Shown here in pieces: positions 56,436 through 63,286 of a DNA stretch of 64,000 nt (the first letter of the stretch is position 1; each line of letters begins with the position of its first letter). This DNA is from Geodermatophilus aquaeductus. GTDB taxonomy: Bacteria; Actinomycetota; Actinomycetes; Mycobacteriales; Geodermatophilaceae. The stretch lies in the NCBI RefSeq assembly GCF_900182545.1, contig NZ_FXTJ01000004.1, positions 62,001-126,000 of the forward strand, written 5' to 3'. The notes below the pieces were generated by a model. That model searched no databases. It saw nothing but the letters and a program-made list of their open reading frames with translations, and was not told the DNA's origin. A program made the position numbers and the translations under genes.

Positions 56436-56712
56436 CTCGCACCTCCCGGCGCCGACGCCCGGTGCCACGAGCGATCGTCGCGGCCCGGAACGGCCGCGAC
56501 GTCACCCCGTCCGGACGGTTCCGGGGCCTCCGGGCGGGCCGGCGTCCCCGCTCCGGCCGGCCGGCCGACGGTGTCCGGGGGGCCGCCGGGGGACGGGTGA
56601 GCGGCGCGGTCACACGTCGCAGATGAGGTCCTCCGGCCGCGCGGGGACGAGGCTCGGCCCGTCCGGCGCCGAAGACCCCGGACGCGCCGTCGACGGTGGA
56701 GGAGGGACGACC

Positions 56713-57276
56713 ATGAGCACCGACGTGACCGGTCCGCACCCGGGGGTCACCCCCGTCCGCTCCGGCCCGGTGCGGACGGGGATGGTCGTGCTCGGGATCG
56801 CCGCCGTCGTCGTCGGCGTCGTGCTGGTGGCCAACCCCTTCGCCGCGGCCCGGACGCTGGCCCTGATCGCCGGGCTCGGGCTCGTCGTCGCGGGGCTCCT
56901 CGAGATCGCCGTGGGCTGGGAGACCGGCCGCCGCGGCCCGGCGCTCCTGCTGGGGGCGGTCCTGGTCGTGGGCGGCGTGCTCGCCGCCGTCTGGCCCGAC
57001 GTCACGCTGTGGACCATCGCGCTGGTCACCGGCCTCTCGCTGGTCCTCCACGGGATCGCCCGGACGGCGCTCGCGGTGGCCGCGCGGGCGCAGGTCCCGG
57101 GCTGGGGCTGGCTCGCGCTGGCCGGCGTCCTCAACGTCGTCGTCGGCGTCCTGGCGCTGGCCTGGCCCGAGGCGACGGTCGTGGTCCTGGCGGTGGTCCT
57201 GGGCGTCGAGGTCCTGCTGTTCGGCGTCCTCCTGCTGGTCGCCGCCGCCGTCGGGCCGTCCCGGTCCCGCGTCTGA
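56713..57276 (+). CDS. HdeD/DUF308 family membrane protein
   Basis: 187 residues from ATG after GGAGGGACGACC. Six short helices in three tandem pairs (GMVVLGIAAVVVGVVLVANPFAAARTLALIAGLGLVVAGLLEIAVG is the first pair), as in acid-resistance protein HdeD. The repeated pattern G-x2-VVGV-x9-P recurs at residues 30, 75 and 140. Function in actinobacteria unknown; linked to envelope or acid stress in enterobacteria. Confidence 0.83.
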   Translation: MSTDVTGPHPGVTPVRSGPVRTGMVVLGIAAVVVGVVLVANPFAAARTLALIAGLGLVVAGLLEIAVGWETGRRGPALLLGAVLVVGGVLAAVWPDVTLWTIALVTGLSLVLHGIARTALAVAARAQVPGWGWLALAGVLNVVVGVLALAWPEATVVVLAVVLGVEVLLFGVLLLVAAAVGPSRSRV

Positions 57277-57300
57277 TCGGCCGGGGATCCGGCCGCCGTC

Positions 57301-57351
57301 ACCGAGAACACGCCAACCGAGAGCACGAGAACCGAGAGCACGAGAACGGAG
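57301..57351 (+). repeat. 15-bp tandem repeats in the amphi-Trp gene leader
   Basis: ACCGAGAGCACGAGA occurs twice exactly (57316-57330, 57331-57345), with a degenerate copy before (57301-57315) and a partial one after that merges with the ribosome-binding GGAG of the next gene. Confidence 0.8.
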
Positions 57352-57357
57352 CCCGTC

Positions 57358-57630
57358 GTGTCCGACGTCAAGATCGAGCAGAAGGTCGTCAGGAGCCGCG
57401 CCGAGGTGGCGCAGTTGCTGGCCGAGTTGGCGAAGTCCATGGAGGGGGAGGGGAGCGTCTCCCTGCGCCTGGCCGACAGCACGGTGGAGCTCGAGGTCCC
57501 CGACCGCATCCGGTGCGAGGTCGAGGTGGAGGTCGACGGGGACGAGGTCGAGCTGGAGCTCGAGTTCACCTGGTCCACCGCCCGGACGGCGGCGAAGGGC
57601 GCCTCCGCCAAGGGCTCTGCCGGCACCTGA
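57358..57630 (+). CDS. amphi-Trp domain-containing protein
   Basis: 90 residues from GTG, six bases after GGAG. Matches the small amphi-Trp domain: helix VRSRAEVAQLLAELAKSMEGEG, strands VSLRLADSTVELEVPDRIRCEVEVEVDGDEVELELEFTW, with Trp near 72, and a Lys/Ala/Gly tail. Role unknown. Often found with gas-vesicle or stress genes. Confidence 0.82.
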   Translation: MSDVKIEQKVVRSRAEVAQLLAELAKSMEGEGSVSLRLADSTVELEVPDRIRCEVEVEVDGDEVELELEFTWSTARTAAKGASAKGSAGT

Positions 57631-57744
57631 CCGGACCGCGGCCGCGCCCTCCCCGGCGCGGGCCGTGCCGCCGGGGGACACCCGTCCGCCGGTACCGCAG
57701 ACAGCCGGTGCCGGGCGGTCGGGACCGAGGAGAGGAGGCTCGCC

Positions 57745-57960
57745 ATGAGGACGAACCTGTACGAGATCCGCGTGGACGGGCTGCTCACCGACCAGGCCCG
57801 CGAGGCCTTCTGCGACATGCGCATCGTGGAGACGCCCACCGGGGCCAGGCTCTACGGCGAGGTCATCGACGAGGCGCACCTGCTGGGCATCATGGCCCAG
57901 TGCCGGACGCTGGGCCTGGTGATCGTGTCCGCCAACCGGGTCTCCTCCGAGGCGTCCTGA
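57745..57960 (+). CDS. small conserved protein, paralogue of the 62984 gene
   Basis: 71 residues from ATG after GAGGAGAGGAGG. Pattern YEIRVDGLLTDQAREAFCDM...TGARLYGEVIDEAHLLGIMAQCRTLGLVIVSANRV. The 68-residue protein at 62984 shows the same positions (YEVRVTGRLSRRARDAFAGM, SGLVHQDEDLHQLLARIQSLGLHVVSVQQV). The fold is probably a compact ferredoxin-like or ACT-like unit. No known function. Confidence 0.7.
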   Translation: MRTNLYEIRVDGLLTDQAREAFCDMRIVETPTGARLYGEVIDEAHLLGIMAQCRTLGLVIVSANRVSSEAS

Positions 57961-58028
57961 ACCCGGGGCCGCCCGGATCCGGCCTCCCGAGAGGGCCCCC
58001 CGACGCGCGGCGGCGGCCCGGACGTGCG

Positions 58029-58069
58029 CCGTCCCGCCGACCGGGCCCGGGGGCCGATCGGCGGGACGG
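58029..58069. terminator. bidirectional terminator
   Basis: Perfect 12-bp stem (58029-58040 and 58058-58069), with further CCGGGCCCGG pairing in the loop. It lies between the gene ending at 57960 and the minus-strand mini-gene ending at 58085. Confidence 0.75.
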
Positions 58070-58084
58070 GTCCTGCGGTCGGGA

Positions 58085-58168
58085 TCAGTCCCTGCGGTCA
58101 TGACGGTGGCTGACCCGCCGGGCGGTGCGCCGGGCGGTGCGCCGGGCGACCCTGCGTGAAGCGAACAT
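58085..58168 (-). CDS. 27-residue Arg-rich miniprotein
   Basis: ATG at 58168 is preceded by GGAGAGGAGGACACG, a near-ideal ribosome-binding site. It encodes 27 residues, 11 of them Arg, with a repeating ARRT unit (MFASRRVARRTARRTARR then VSHRHDRRD). It lies 57 bases downstream of the DUF6325 gene on the same strand, before a terminator. It could be a nucleic-acid- or membrane-binding peptide; no homologue can be named from sequence alone. Confidence 0.55.
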   Translation of the reverse strand: MFASRRVARRTARRTARRVSHRHDRRD

Positions 58169-58225
58169 CGTGTCCTCCTCTCCGGTGCCGGTGTGCAGCG
58201 GTCCGTGTCGGGCGACCCAGCCCGC

Positions 58226-58768
58226 TCAGGTGGGCACGGACGACGTCTCGACGCGGTGCAGGTCGGCCGCCTCCTCGGCGGTCAGCAGCCCGATCCCGAT
58301 CAGGTCGAGCGGACTGATGAACCCGTCGCTCACCCGGAAGCCGCCGGCGCGGGCGATCGCGTCGCGCAGCCCGACCGCCCAGTGGTGCTCGAGCAGGATC
58401 AGTGCGGCGGCCGAGCCGTTCGGGATGTCCTCGAGCACGTCCCAGGCGTCCTCGTCGGAGAAGGCGGAGATCCCGTCGGCCGCCGCCTCGGCGCCGGCCT
58501 GTGCGCCCGGCTCCACGCCCGCCTCCCCGTCGAAGCCCAGGCCGACGAGGGCGCCGACCATGCTGCCGACCTCGATCGCCTCGTCGTCGGAGAGGTTGCT
58601 CAGGTGCATCGCCTCGAGCCCGCCGTCGGGGTCCTTGTAGACCGCCAGGGCGTCGATCACGCGCACGGTGTCGCTCTGCCGCAGGCGCTCGAGCTCGTCG
58701 ATGATCTCGCCGTGGAAGTCGGGCTGCGGGAACCCGAGCACGATGAGCTGTACAGGTCCGATGGCCAT
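58226..58768 (-). CDS. DUF6325 family protein
   Basis: 180 residues. ATG at 58768 is chosen for GGAG and the conserved start MAIGPVQLIVLGFPQPDFHGEIIDELERLRQSDTVRVIDALAVYKDPDGGLEAMHLSNLSDDE. Middle part Gly/Ala-rich; the C-terminus has WDVLEDIPNGSAAALILLEHHWAVGLRDAIARAGG. It is related to DUF1269 proteins such as that at 41137 but without long hydrophobic segments. Actinobacterial stress-associated family of unknown function. Confidence 0.8.
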   Translation of the reverse strand: MAIGPVQLIVLGFPQPDFHGEIIDELERLRQSDTVRVIDALAVYKDPDGGLEAMHLSNLSDDEAIEVGSMVGALVGLGFDGEAGVEPGAQAGAEAAADGISAFSDEDAWDVLEDIPNGSAAALILLEHHWAVGLRDAIARAGGFRVSDGFISPLDLIGIGLLTAEEAADLHRVETSSVPT

Positions 58769-58857
58769 TCTCGTCTCCACTTCCTCGGGGACCGGGCCCG
58801 CGCACCTCGCGCGCGGGGACCGGCACCCGGAGCGTCGTGTCTCCCGTGGGGGACCAC

Positions 58858-58877
58858 CTCGCCCGCGGCGGGTGACC
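58858..58877 (-). promoter_or_regulatory. palindromic motif upstream of the DUF6325 gene
   Basis: On the minus strand GGTCACCCGCCGCGGGCGAG, a good copy of the recurrent dyad. It lies 89 bases before the start. A GGGTG-containing segment follows 28 bases after it, close to the 30-base position seen at the two bipartite promoters. Confidence 0.5.
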
Positions 58878-58916
58878 GCCGGTGCGGGACGGGGTCGCCG
58901 GTCAGGAGGTCGCCGG

Positions 58917-59948
58917 TCAGAAGACGGTGGCCCAGTCGTCCCGCATGCTCACGACGGTCCAGCCCCGGTCCCCGGCGCCGGCCAGCGCCTCCTCGGCGCC
59001 GCCGGTGTAGGCGAACTCGCGGTCGGCGTCGTCGTGGCGGAGGAGCAGGCGCAGGGAGGGCAGGCCGTCGTGCCGGGCGAAGTCCAGCATCGGGCCGTCG
59101 CCGTTGCTGTTGCCGGCGGCGAGCAGCGGCCGGCGGCCCACGCGGCTCCAGATCCGGACCGGCTTCTCGGGGCCGTCGTCGAGGTACTCGGGCACGGGCG
59201 TGTGCGTGACCGTGCCGCCGTCCGGGCCGCCGGTCCAGGCCAGGGCGGCGGTGCTGCCGATGACCCGCTCCCGCGGGATGCCGTAGAGCTCGTCGCTGAC
59301 CGGGCGCACGAAGTCGCGGCCGCCGCCGGAGGCGATGTAGCTGGTGAACCCGTGGGCCGCGAGGTGGTCGAGCAGCTCGACCATCGGCCGGTAGGTGCAC
59401 TCGAGGTAGCTCCGGTGCAGGACCGGGTTCGACGTCGTCCGCAGGAAGGTCCCGGCGAGCTGCTCGAAGTCCTCGACGTCGACGCCGTCGTGGGCCGCCA
59501 GGACCCCGGCCATGAGGACGTGCGCCTTGCGGTCGTCGCCGGCGTAGTGGTCGGTGATGACGCTCTCCAGCCACGCCGCGTCCCGCTCGACGGCGGCCTT
59601 CCACGGCTGCCGGCCGGCCAGGGAGGGATCGGCCTGCGCCATCTCGACCAGGCGCCGCAGGACGAAGTCGAGCTGGACCGGCATCGGCTTCTCGCACCAC
59701 AGCGTGCCGTCGTTGTCGAACACGGCGACCCGCTGCTCCACCGGGACCGGTGCCGCGTCGCCGGCTCCCCGGACCCGGTCGACGAAGGCGAGGACCGCGT
59801 CGCGGGCGGGTCCGGGGCGCCAGCTCGGCAGCACCCCGTCGGAGGCCGTGAGACGCACGGCGTCCCGGGAGGAGGCTCCCGCGGGAGGCGCGGGCACCGC
59901 GCGCGGGGACGGCACGGCACGCTGGGGCACGGCACGGGGCGAGGGCAT
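58917..59948 (-). CDS. HAD family hydrolase
   Basis: 343 residues from ATG. HAD motif I is VAVFDNDGTLWCEKPMPVQ near 78-95 (DND-G-T nucleophile). Motif II-like is TSYIASGGGRDFVRPVSDELYGI near 205, and the C-terminal motif IV is LLAAGNSNGDGPMLDFARHD near 275. It belongs to the phosphoserine-phosphatase-like branch, often annotated as nonspecific acid phosphatase. The N-terminal 40 residues are Pro/Ala/Arg-rich with SPRAVP repeated and may be disordered. Substrate unknown. Confidence 0.85.
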   Translation of the reverse strand: MPSPRAVPQRAVPSPRAVPAPPAGASSRDAVRLTASDGVLPSWRPGPARDAVLAFVDRVRGAGDAAPVPVEQRVAVFDNDGTLWCEKPMPVQLDFVLRRLVEMAQADPSLAGRQPWKAAVERDAAWLESVITDHYAGDDRKAHVLMAGVLAAHDGVDVEDFEQLAGTFLRTTSNPVLHRSYLECTYRPMVELLDHLAAHGFTSYIASGGGRDFVRPVSDELYGIPRERVIGSTAALAWTGGPDGGTVTHTPVPEYLDDGPEKPVRIWSRVGRRPLLAAGNSNGDGPMLDFARHDGLPSLRLLLRHDDADREFAYTGGAEEALAGAGDRGWTVVSMRDDWATVF

Positions 59949-59980
59949 GGCGGCGAGCCTCCGTGCCGGACCGCGACGGC

Positions 59981-60003
59981 GGATCACCCGCGCCGGGCGA
60001 ACC
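59981..60003 (-). promoter_or_regulatory. palindromic motif upstream of the HAD gene
   Basis: On the minus strand GTTCGCCCGGCGCGGGTGAT. It ends 32 bases before the HAD ATG, the same distance as at three other genes. Confidence 0.5.
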
Positions 60004-60006
60004 GGG

Positions 60007-60198
60007 TCAGTGCTGGGGGCCCCGCACGGCGGCGACCGCGGCGCCCAGCACGGCTCCGGTGCCGATGCACCCGGCGAGGAACCACGCGCCGTCGCGGTGC
60101 CATCGGGCGCTCGCGAGGTCGCCGTGGTGGGCGGCCGGCCGGCCGGTGCGGACTCCCGACCGGGGGACCGACGTCGTCTGCTCCGCTGCGTCGTCCAT
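60007..60198 (-). CDS. small single-helix membrane protein, 63 residues
   Basis: ATG at 60198 (an in-frame GTG nine bases upstream is possible). Polar N-terminus and one C-terminal transmembrane segment (WFLAGCIGTGAVLGAAVAAV). No recognised family. A palindrome lies 32 bases upstream. Confidence 0.5.
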   Translation of the reverse strand: MDDAAEQTTSVPRSGVRTGRPAAHHGDLASARWHRDGAWFLAGCIGTGAVLGAAVAAVRGPQH

Positions 60199-60230
60199 GG
60201 ACGGCACCGTCCTCCGGGAGCGTCGTCGCG

Positions 60231-60253
60231 TCCCCACCCCGGAGGGGTGGGGA
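60231..60253 (-). promoter_or_regulatory. perfect palindrome TCCCCACCCC-GGA-GGGGTGGGGA
   Basis: Ten-base perfect arms around a 3-base centre. It shares CACCCCGGAGGGG with the copy at 37676. It ends 32 bases before the small membrane-protein ATG and 13 bases after the stop of the next gene upstream, so it could alternatively act as a terminator. Confidence 0.45.
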
Positions 60254-60265
60254 CGCCGCGCCGGG

Positions 60266-60592
60266 TCAGTCGGCCTCGCCGTGGTCGTGCGTGGCCAGGA
60301 ACCGGACGGCGGCGCGGACGTCGGCCAGAGCCTCACCTCCAGGCGCGAGGAGGCCCGCGCGCACGCAGATGGCGCAGGTGCCGGTGAACCGGGCGCCGGA
60401 GTACCCGGGTGGCGCGGGCGCGCGCCGGATCGTCACCTGCCCGTCGTCGGACACGTGGGTCCGGGAGAACGCGAGGCTGCGCTCGAGGCGCTCGTCGTCA
60501 GTGGGCACCGTTCCCCCCGGGAGGAGGTCCGCCCGGAGCGGAGGGACTCCGGGCGACCGGGTTCCCAGGACGTCCGTCGACAGGTCCTCCAC
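60266..60592 (-). CDS. hypothetical protein, 108 residues
   Basis: GTG at 60592 is chosen for GGAGG eight bases upstream; a GTG at 60508 would give 80 residues. The conserved-looking core is SDDGQVTIRRAPAPPGYSGARFTGTCAICVRAGLLA, with a CAIC pair that might bind metal, and the tail is acidic. Not a family I recognise. Confidence 0.5.
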   Translation of the reverse strand: MEDLSTDVLGTRSPGVPPLRADLLPGGTVPTDDERLERSLAFSRTHVSDDGQVTIRRAPAPPGYSGARFTGTCAICVRAGLLAPGGEALADVRAAVRFLATHDHGEAD

Positions 60593-60692
60593 GGCGATCG
60601 CCTCCGGCGCGTCCGGGGTGCCCCGTGGTGGCGTCGTACGCCTGCACTCCCGGAGGGCACCGCCGACCCAGCCTGGGGGACGCCCGCCGCCA

Positions 60693-60710
60693 CCACATCG
60701 GACGATGTGG
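60693..60710. promoter_or_regulatory. 18-bp palindrome CCACATCG-GA-CGATGTGG
   Basis: Perfect 8-bp arms around 2 bases. It lies downstream of the LuxR gene stop (60741) and 101 bases upstream of the 108-residue gene, on the same strand. The short centre favours a protein-binding site over a terminator loop. Confidence 0.45.
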
Positions 60711-60740
60711 CCCATCCGCGGGCGGTGTCGGGCAGGTGGG

Positions 60741-62909
60741 TCAGGTCTCGAGGAGGCCGAGCTCCTGGGCCCGGGCGACGGCGTCGCCGCGGGTGTGGAC
60801 GCCGAGCTTCCGGTAGGCCGACCAGACCTGGGCCTTCACGGTGTGCCGGGACAGGGAGAGCCGGTCGGCGATGCCCTCCAGCGTGAGGTGCGTCAGCAGG
60901 AGGGGGAGGACCCGCAGCTCCGCCGTCGTCAGGGTCGCCGTGCCCGCCTGCAGCGAGCCCAGCCGTCCGCGCACCTCGTCGGTCCGCTTGCCGAGCACCC
61001 CGAGGTCGGGGCGGCGCCGGAGCACGGCCTCGGCGTCGCGGACGAAGACCCGGGACCCGCCCGCATCGCCCAGGCCGAGGGCGACCTCGGCCATCTCGAG
61101 CAGCGCCTCGACCGCCACCCAGGGCAGCGCGTGCGACAGCAGCGGGCGCAGCCGCTGGGCCTCGCCGAGACAGGCGCGGGCCCCGGCGGGGTCCCCCCGG
61201 TGCCGCGCCACACGGGCGGCGAGGGTGAAGACCAGGACGCTGGTGACGTGCGACTCGGTGTGCGCGCGGCGGACGACCGACCGCGCCCGCTCGACCAGCG
61301 CCTCCGCGGCGCGCCAGTCGCCCTGCCGCAGCTGCAGCAGGGCCCGGTAGGAGAGGACCGCCGTGAGCAGGGGCGGCCGCTGGGTCCCGTCGACGATCTC
61401 GGCCGCGTCGTCGAACCACGCGGCCGCGCCGTCGTCGTCCCCGAGGAGCAGGGCGGCCACGCCGTGCAGGAAGAGGCGCATCGGGTAGTCCACGTCGGCG
61501 GCCGAACCGGCACCGGGGCGGCGGCCGGCCTCCTCGAGGTCGCGCCGCATCTGCTCGGGACCACCGCGGCACATGACCACCCGCGCCGCGGTGAGCCACA
61601 TGGCGGTGCGCTCCGGGTCGTCGGCCGCCGGCCGCCGGTCCGCCCAGCGCTCGGCCAGGTCCGCCCAGCGGTCGGCCGCGGCCGGCCGGCCGGTGAGCGC
61701 GCACAGGTAGGCCGCCAGCGCCGCCATCGCCGGGTGCCGTTCCACCGCGCCCCGCTCGTCGACCCAGGTGAACCAGTCCAGGAGGGTGGCCGACCGGCCC
61801 GCCGCGTACATCGGCTGGCCGAGGGCGACGGCGATCCGCGCGACGCGGTCGACGTCCCCGGCCTCCTGGGCGTAGCGGAGGGCCGCCTCCGGCCGGCCGT
61901 CGGCCTCGCACCATGCGGCGGCCCGCCGCAGCAGGCCGCCGGCCGCGTCGCCTCCGGTGCGGTCCAGCCGCGCCCGCAGCAGGTCGCGGAGGATCGGGTG
62001 GTAGCGGTACCAGGTCCCCTGGCCGTCGAGCGGCACCAGGAAGAGGTTGTCCCCCTGCAGGCGCTCCAGCTCCGCGGCCGATCCCGACCGGTCGAGCACC
62101 GCGTCGCAGAGGGCGCCGCAGAGACGGTCGAGGACCGACGTGCGGGTCAGGAGGTCGAGGTCCTGCGGCGCGAGGCCGGTGAGCAGCTCCGCCTGCAGGT
62201 ACTCGCCGGCCAGCCGCTCCCCACCGTCCGCGCCGGGCCGCCGGGAGGCCGTGCGCGCGCGTGCGGCGAGGTAGAGCCCGGCTGCCCATCCCTCGGTGCG
62301 GCGGGCCAGCGCGGCCACCTCGTCGTCGGGGAGGTCGGCTCCGGCGGCCCGCAGCAGGGAACGGGCCGCTCCGTCCGAGAAGGCCAGGTCGTGCGTCCCG
62401 ACGTCGACCACACGGCCCTGGGCGCGGAGGCGGGCGAGCGGCACCGGCATCCCGCGCCCGGCGAGGGCGATCTGCGTCGTCCCGCGGGCGTGGCCGGCGA
62501 GCGTCACCAGCGCGTCGAGGGACGGCCCCTCCCGGAGGTGGTGCACGTCGTCGACGACCAGGACGAGCGGCCGGGGCGGGCGCGCGAGGGCCGCCCCGAG
62601 GCGGGGGACCACGGTGGCCTGGACGGAGGTCCCCGGCGACCGCAGCGCCTCGAACGTCCCGGCAGGCAGCGTGCTGACGCGGTCGAGGGCCACGGCGAGG
62701 TGGGTCAGCAGGACGACGGGGTCGTCGTCCTGGGGGTCCAGCGACACCCAGGCGACGGGGCGGTCGTCGGCCTCCGACCACTGGACCAGCAGCGTGGTCT
62801 TCCCGTACCCGGCGGGGGCGACCACGGCGACGACCGGCGTACCGCGGGCGCGCTGGAGACGGGCGAGCAGCCCCGGCCGGGGGACGACCCCGCGCCGGGT
62901 GGCCGGCAC
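60741..62909 (-). CDS. LuxR family (MalT-like, LAL) ATP-dependent regulator
   Basis: 722 residues from GTG 62909, but the usual N-terminal strand (VLESKLFVPATRRGVVPR) begins before it, so the true start is probably upstream. A CTG at 62987 overlapping the preceding gene's TGA is the only candidate (748 residues). NTPase: Walker A VVAPAGYGKTTLLVQW about residue 30, Walker B LVLVVDDVHHL near 117. TPR-like region from about 320 to 640. C-terminal LuxR HTH TTAELRVLPLLLTHLTLEGIADRLSLSRHTVKAQVWSAYRKLGV. A signal-integrating activator; targets unknown. Confidence 0.85.
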   Translation of the reverse strand: MPATRRGVVPRPGLLARLQRARGTPVVAVVAPAGYGKTTLLVQWSEADDRPVAWVSLDPQDDDPVVLLTHLAVALDRVSTLPAGTFEALRSPGTSVQATVVPRLGAALARPPRPLVLVVDDVHHLREGPSLDALVTLAGHARGTTQIALAGRGMPVPLARLRAQGRVVDVGTHDLAFSDGAARSLLRAAGADLPDDEVAALARRTEGWAAGLYLAARARTASRRPGADGGERLAGEYLQAELLTGLAPQDLDLLTRTSVLDRLCGALCDAVLDRSGSAAELERLQGDNLFLVPLDGQGTWYRYHPILRDLLRARLDRTGGDAAGGLLRRAAAWCEADGRPEAALRYAQEAGDVDRVARIAVALGQPMYAAGRSATLLDWFTWVDERGAVERHPAMAALAAYLCALTGRPAAADRWADLAERWADRRPAADDPERTAMWLTAARVVMCRGGPEQMRRDLEEAGRRPGAGSAADVDYPMRLFLHGVAALLLGDDDGAAAWFDDAAEIVDGTQRPPLLTAVLSYRALLQLRQGDWRAAEALVERARSVVRRAHTESHVTSVLVFTLAARVARHRGDPAGARACLGEAQRLRPLLSHALPWVAVEALLEMAEVALGLGDAGGSRVFVRDAEAVLRRRPDLGVLGKRTDEVRGRLGSLQAGTATLTTAELRVLPLLLTHLTLEGIADRLSLSRHTVKAQVWSAYRKLGVHTRGDAVARAQELGLLET

Positions 62910-62983
62910 GAACAGCTTCGACTCGAGGACCTCGACCGGGAGGTCGCGCGGGGTGGGCCGCGCCCGGTACCCCGGCGGCCGGC

Positions 62984-63190
62984 TCAGGGCGCCACCTGCT
63001 GGACGGACACGACGTGCAGGCCCAGTGACTGGATCCTCGCGAGCAGCTGGTGCAGGTCCTCGTCCTGGTGCACCAGGCCGGAGATGACCGTCTCGGCCGT
63101 CACCTCGGCGACGTCCATGCCGGCGAAGGCGTCACGTGCGCGCCGGGACAGGCGTCCCGTCACCCGGACCTCGTACGTCCGATCCGGCAT
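62984..63190 (-). CDS. small conserved protein, paralogue of the 57745 gene
   Basis: 68 residues from ATG with GGAGG seven bases upstream. Same residue pattern as the 57745 product over its whole length. The stop codon overlaps the possible CTG start of the LuxR gene, so the two may be translationally coupled; a sensory or modulating partner role is possible. Function unknown. Confidence 0.7.
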   Translation of the reverse strand: MPDRTYEVRVTGRLSRRARDAFAGMDVAEVTAETVISGLVHQDEDLHQLLARIQSLGLHVVSVQQVAP

Positions 63191-63263
63191 GTCGGGCCTC
63201 CGTCGCGTCGTCCCTGGGCGGACCCATGACTGCCCCACCGTCGCGCCGGTGGCCGGGAGGCGC

Positions 63264-63283
63264 CTCACCCGGCCCAGGTGAAC
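63264..63283 (-). promoter_or_regulatory. palindromic motif upstream of the small gene-LuxR unit
   Basis: On the minus strand GTTCACCTGGGCCGGGTGAG. It lies 73 bases before the ATG at 63190 and directly after the stop of the right-edge LuxR gene. Confidence 0.5.
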
Positions 63284-63286
63284 GCC

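Noticed and set aside
57301-57351. Iterons of a replication or transfer origin
   Set aside because: Only three short units, no AT-rich stretch and no replication gene nearby; they sit in a leader of a small gene.
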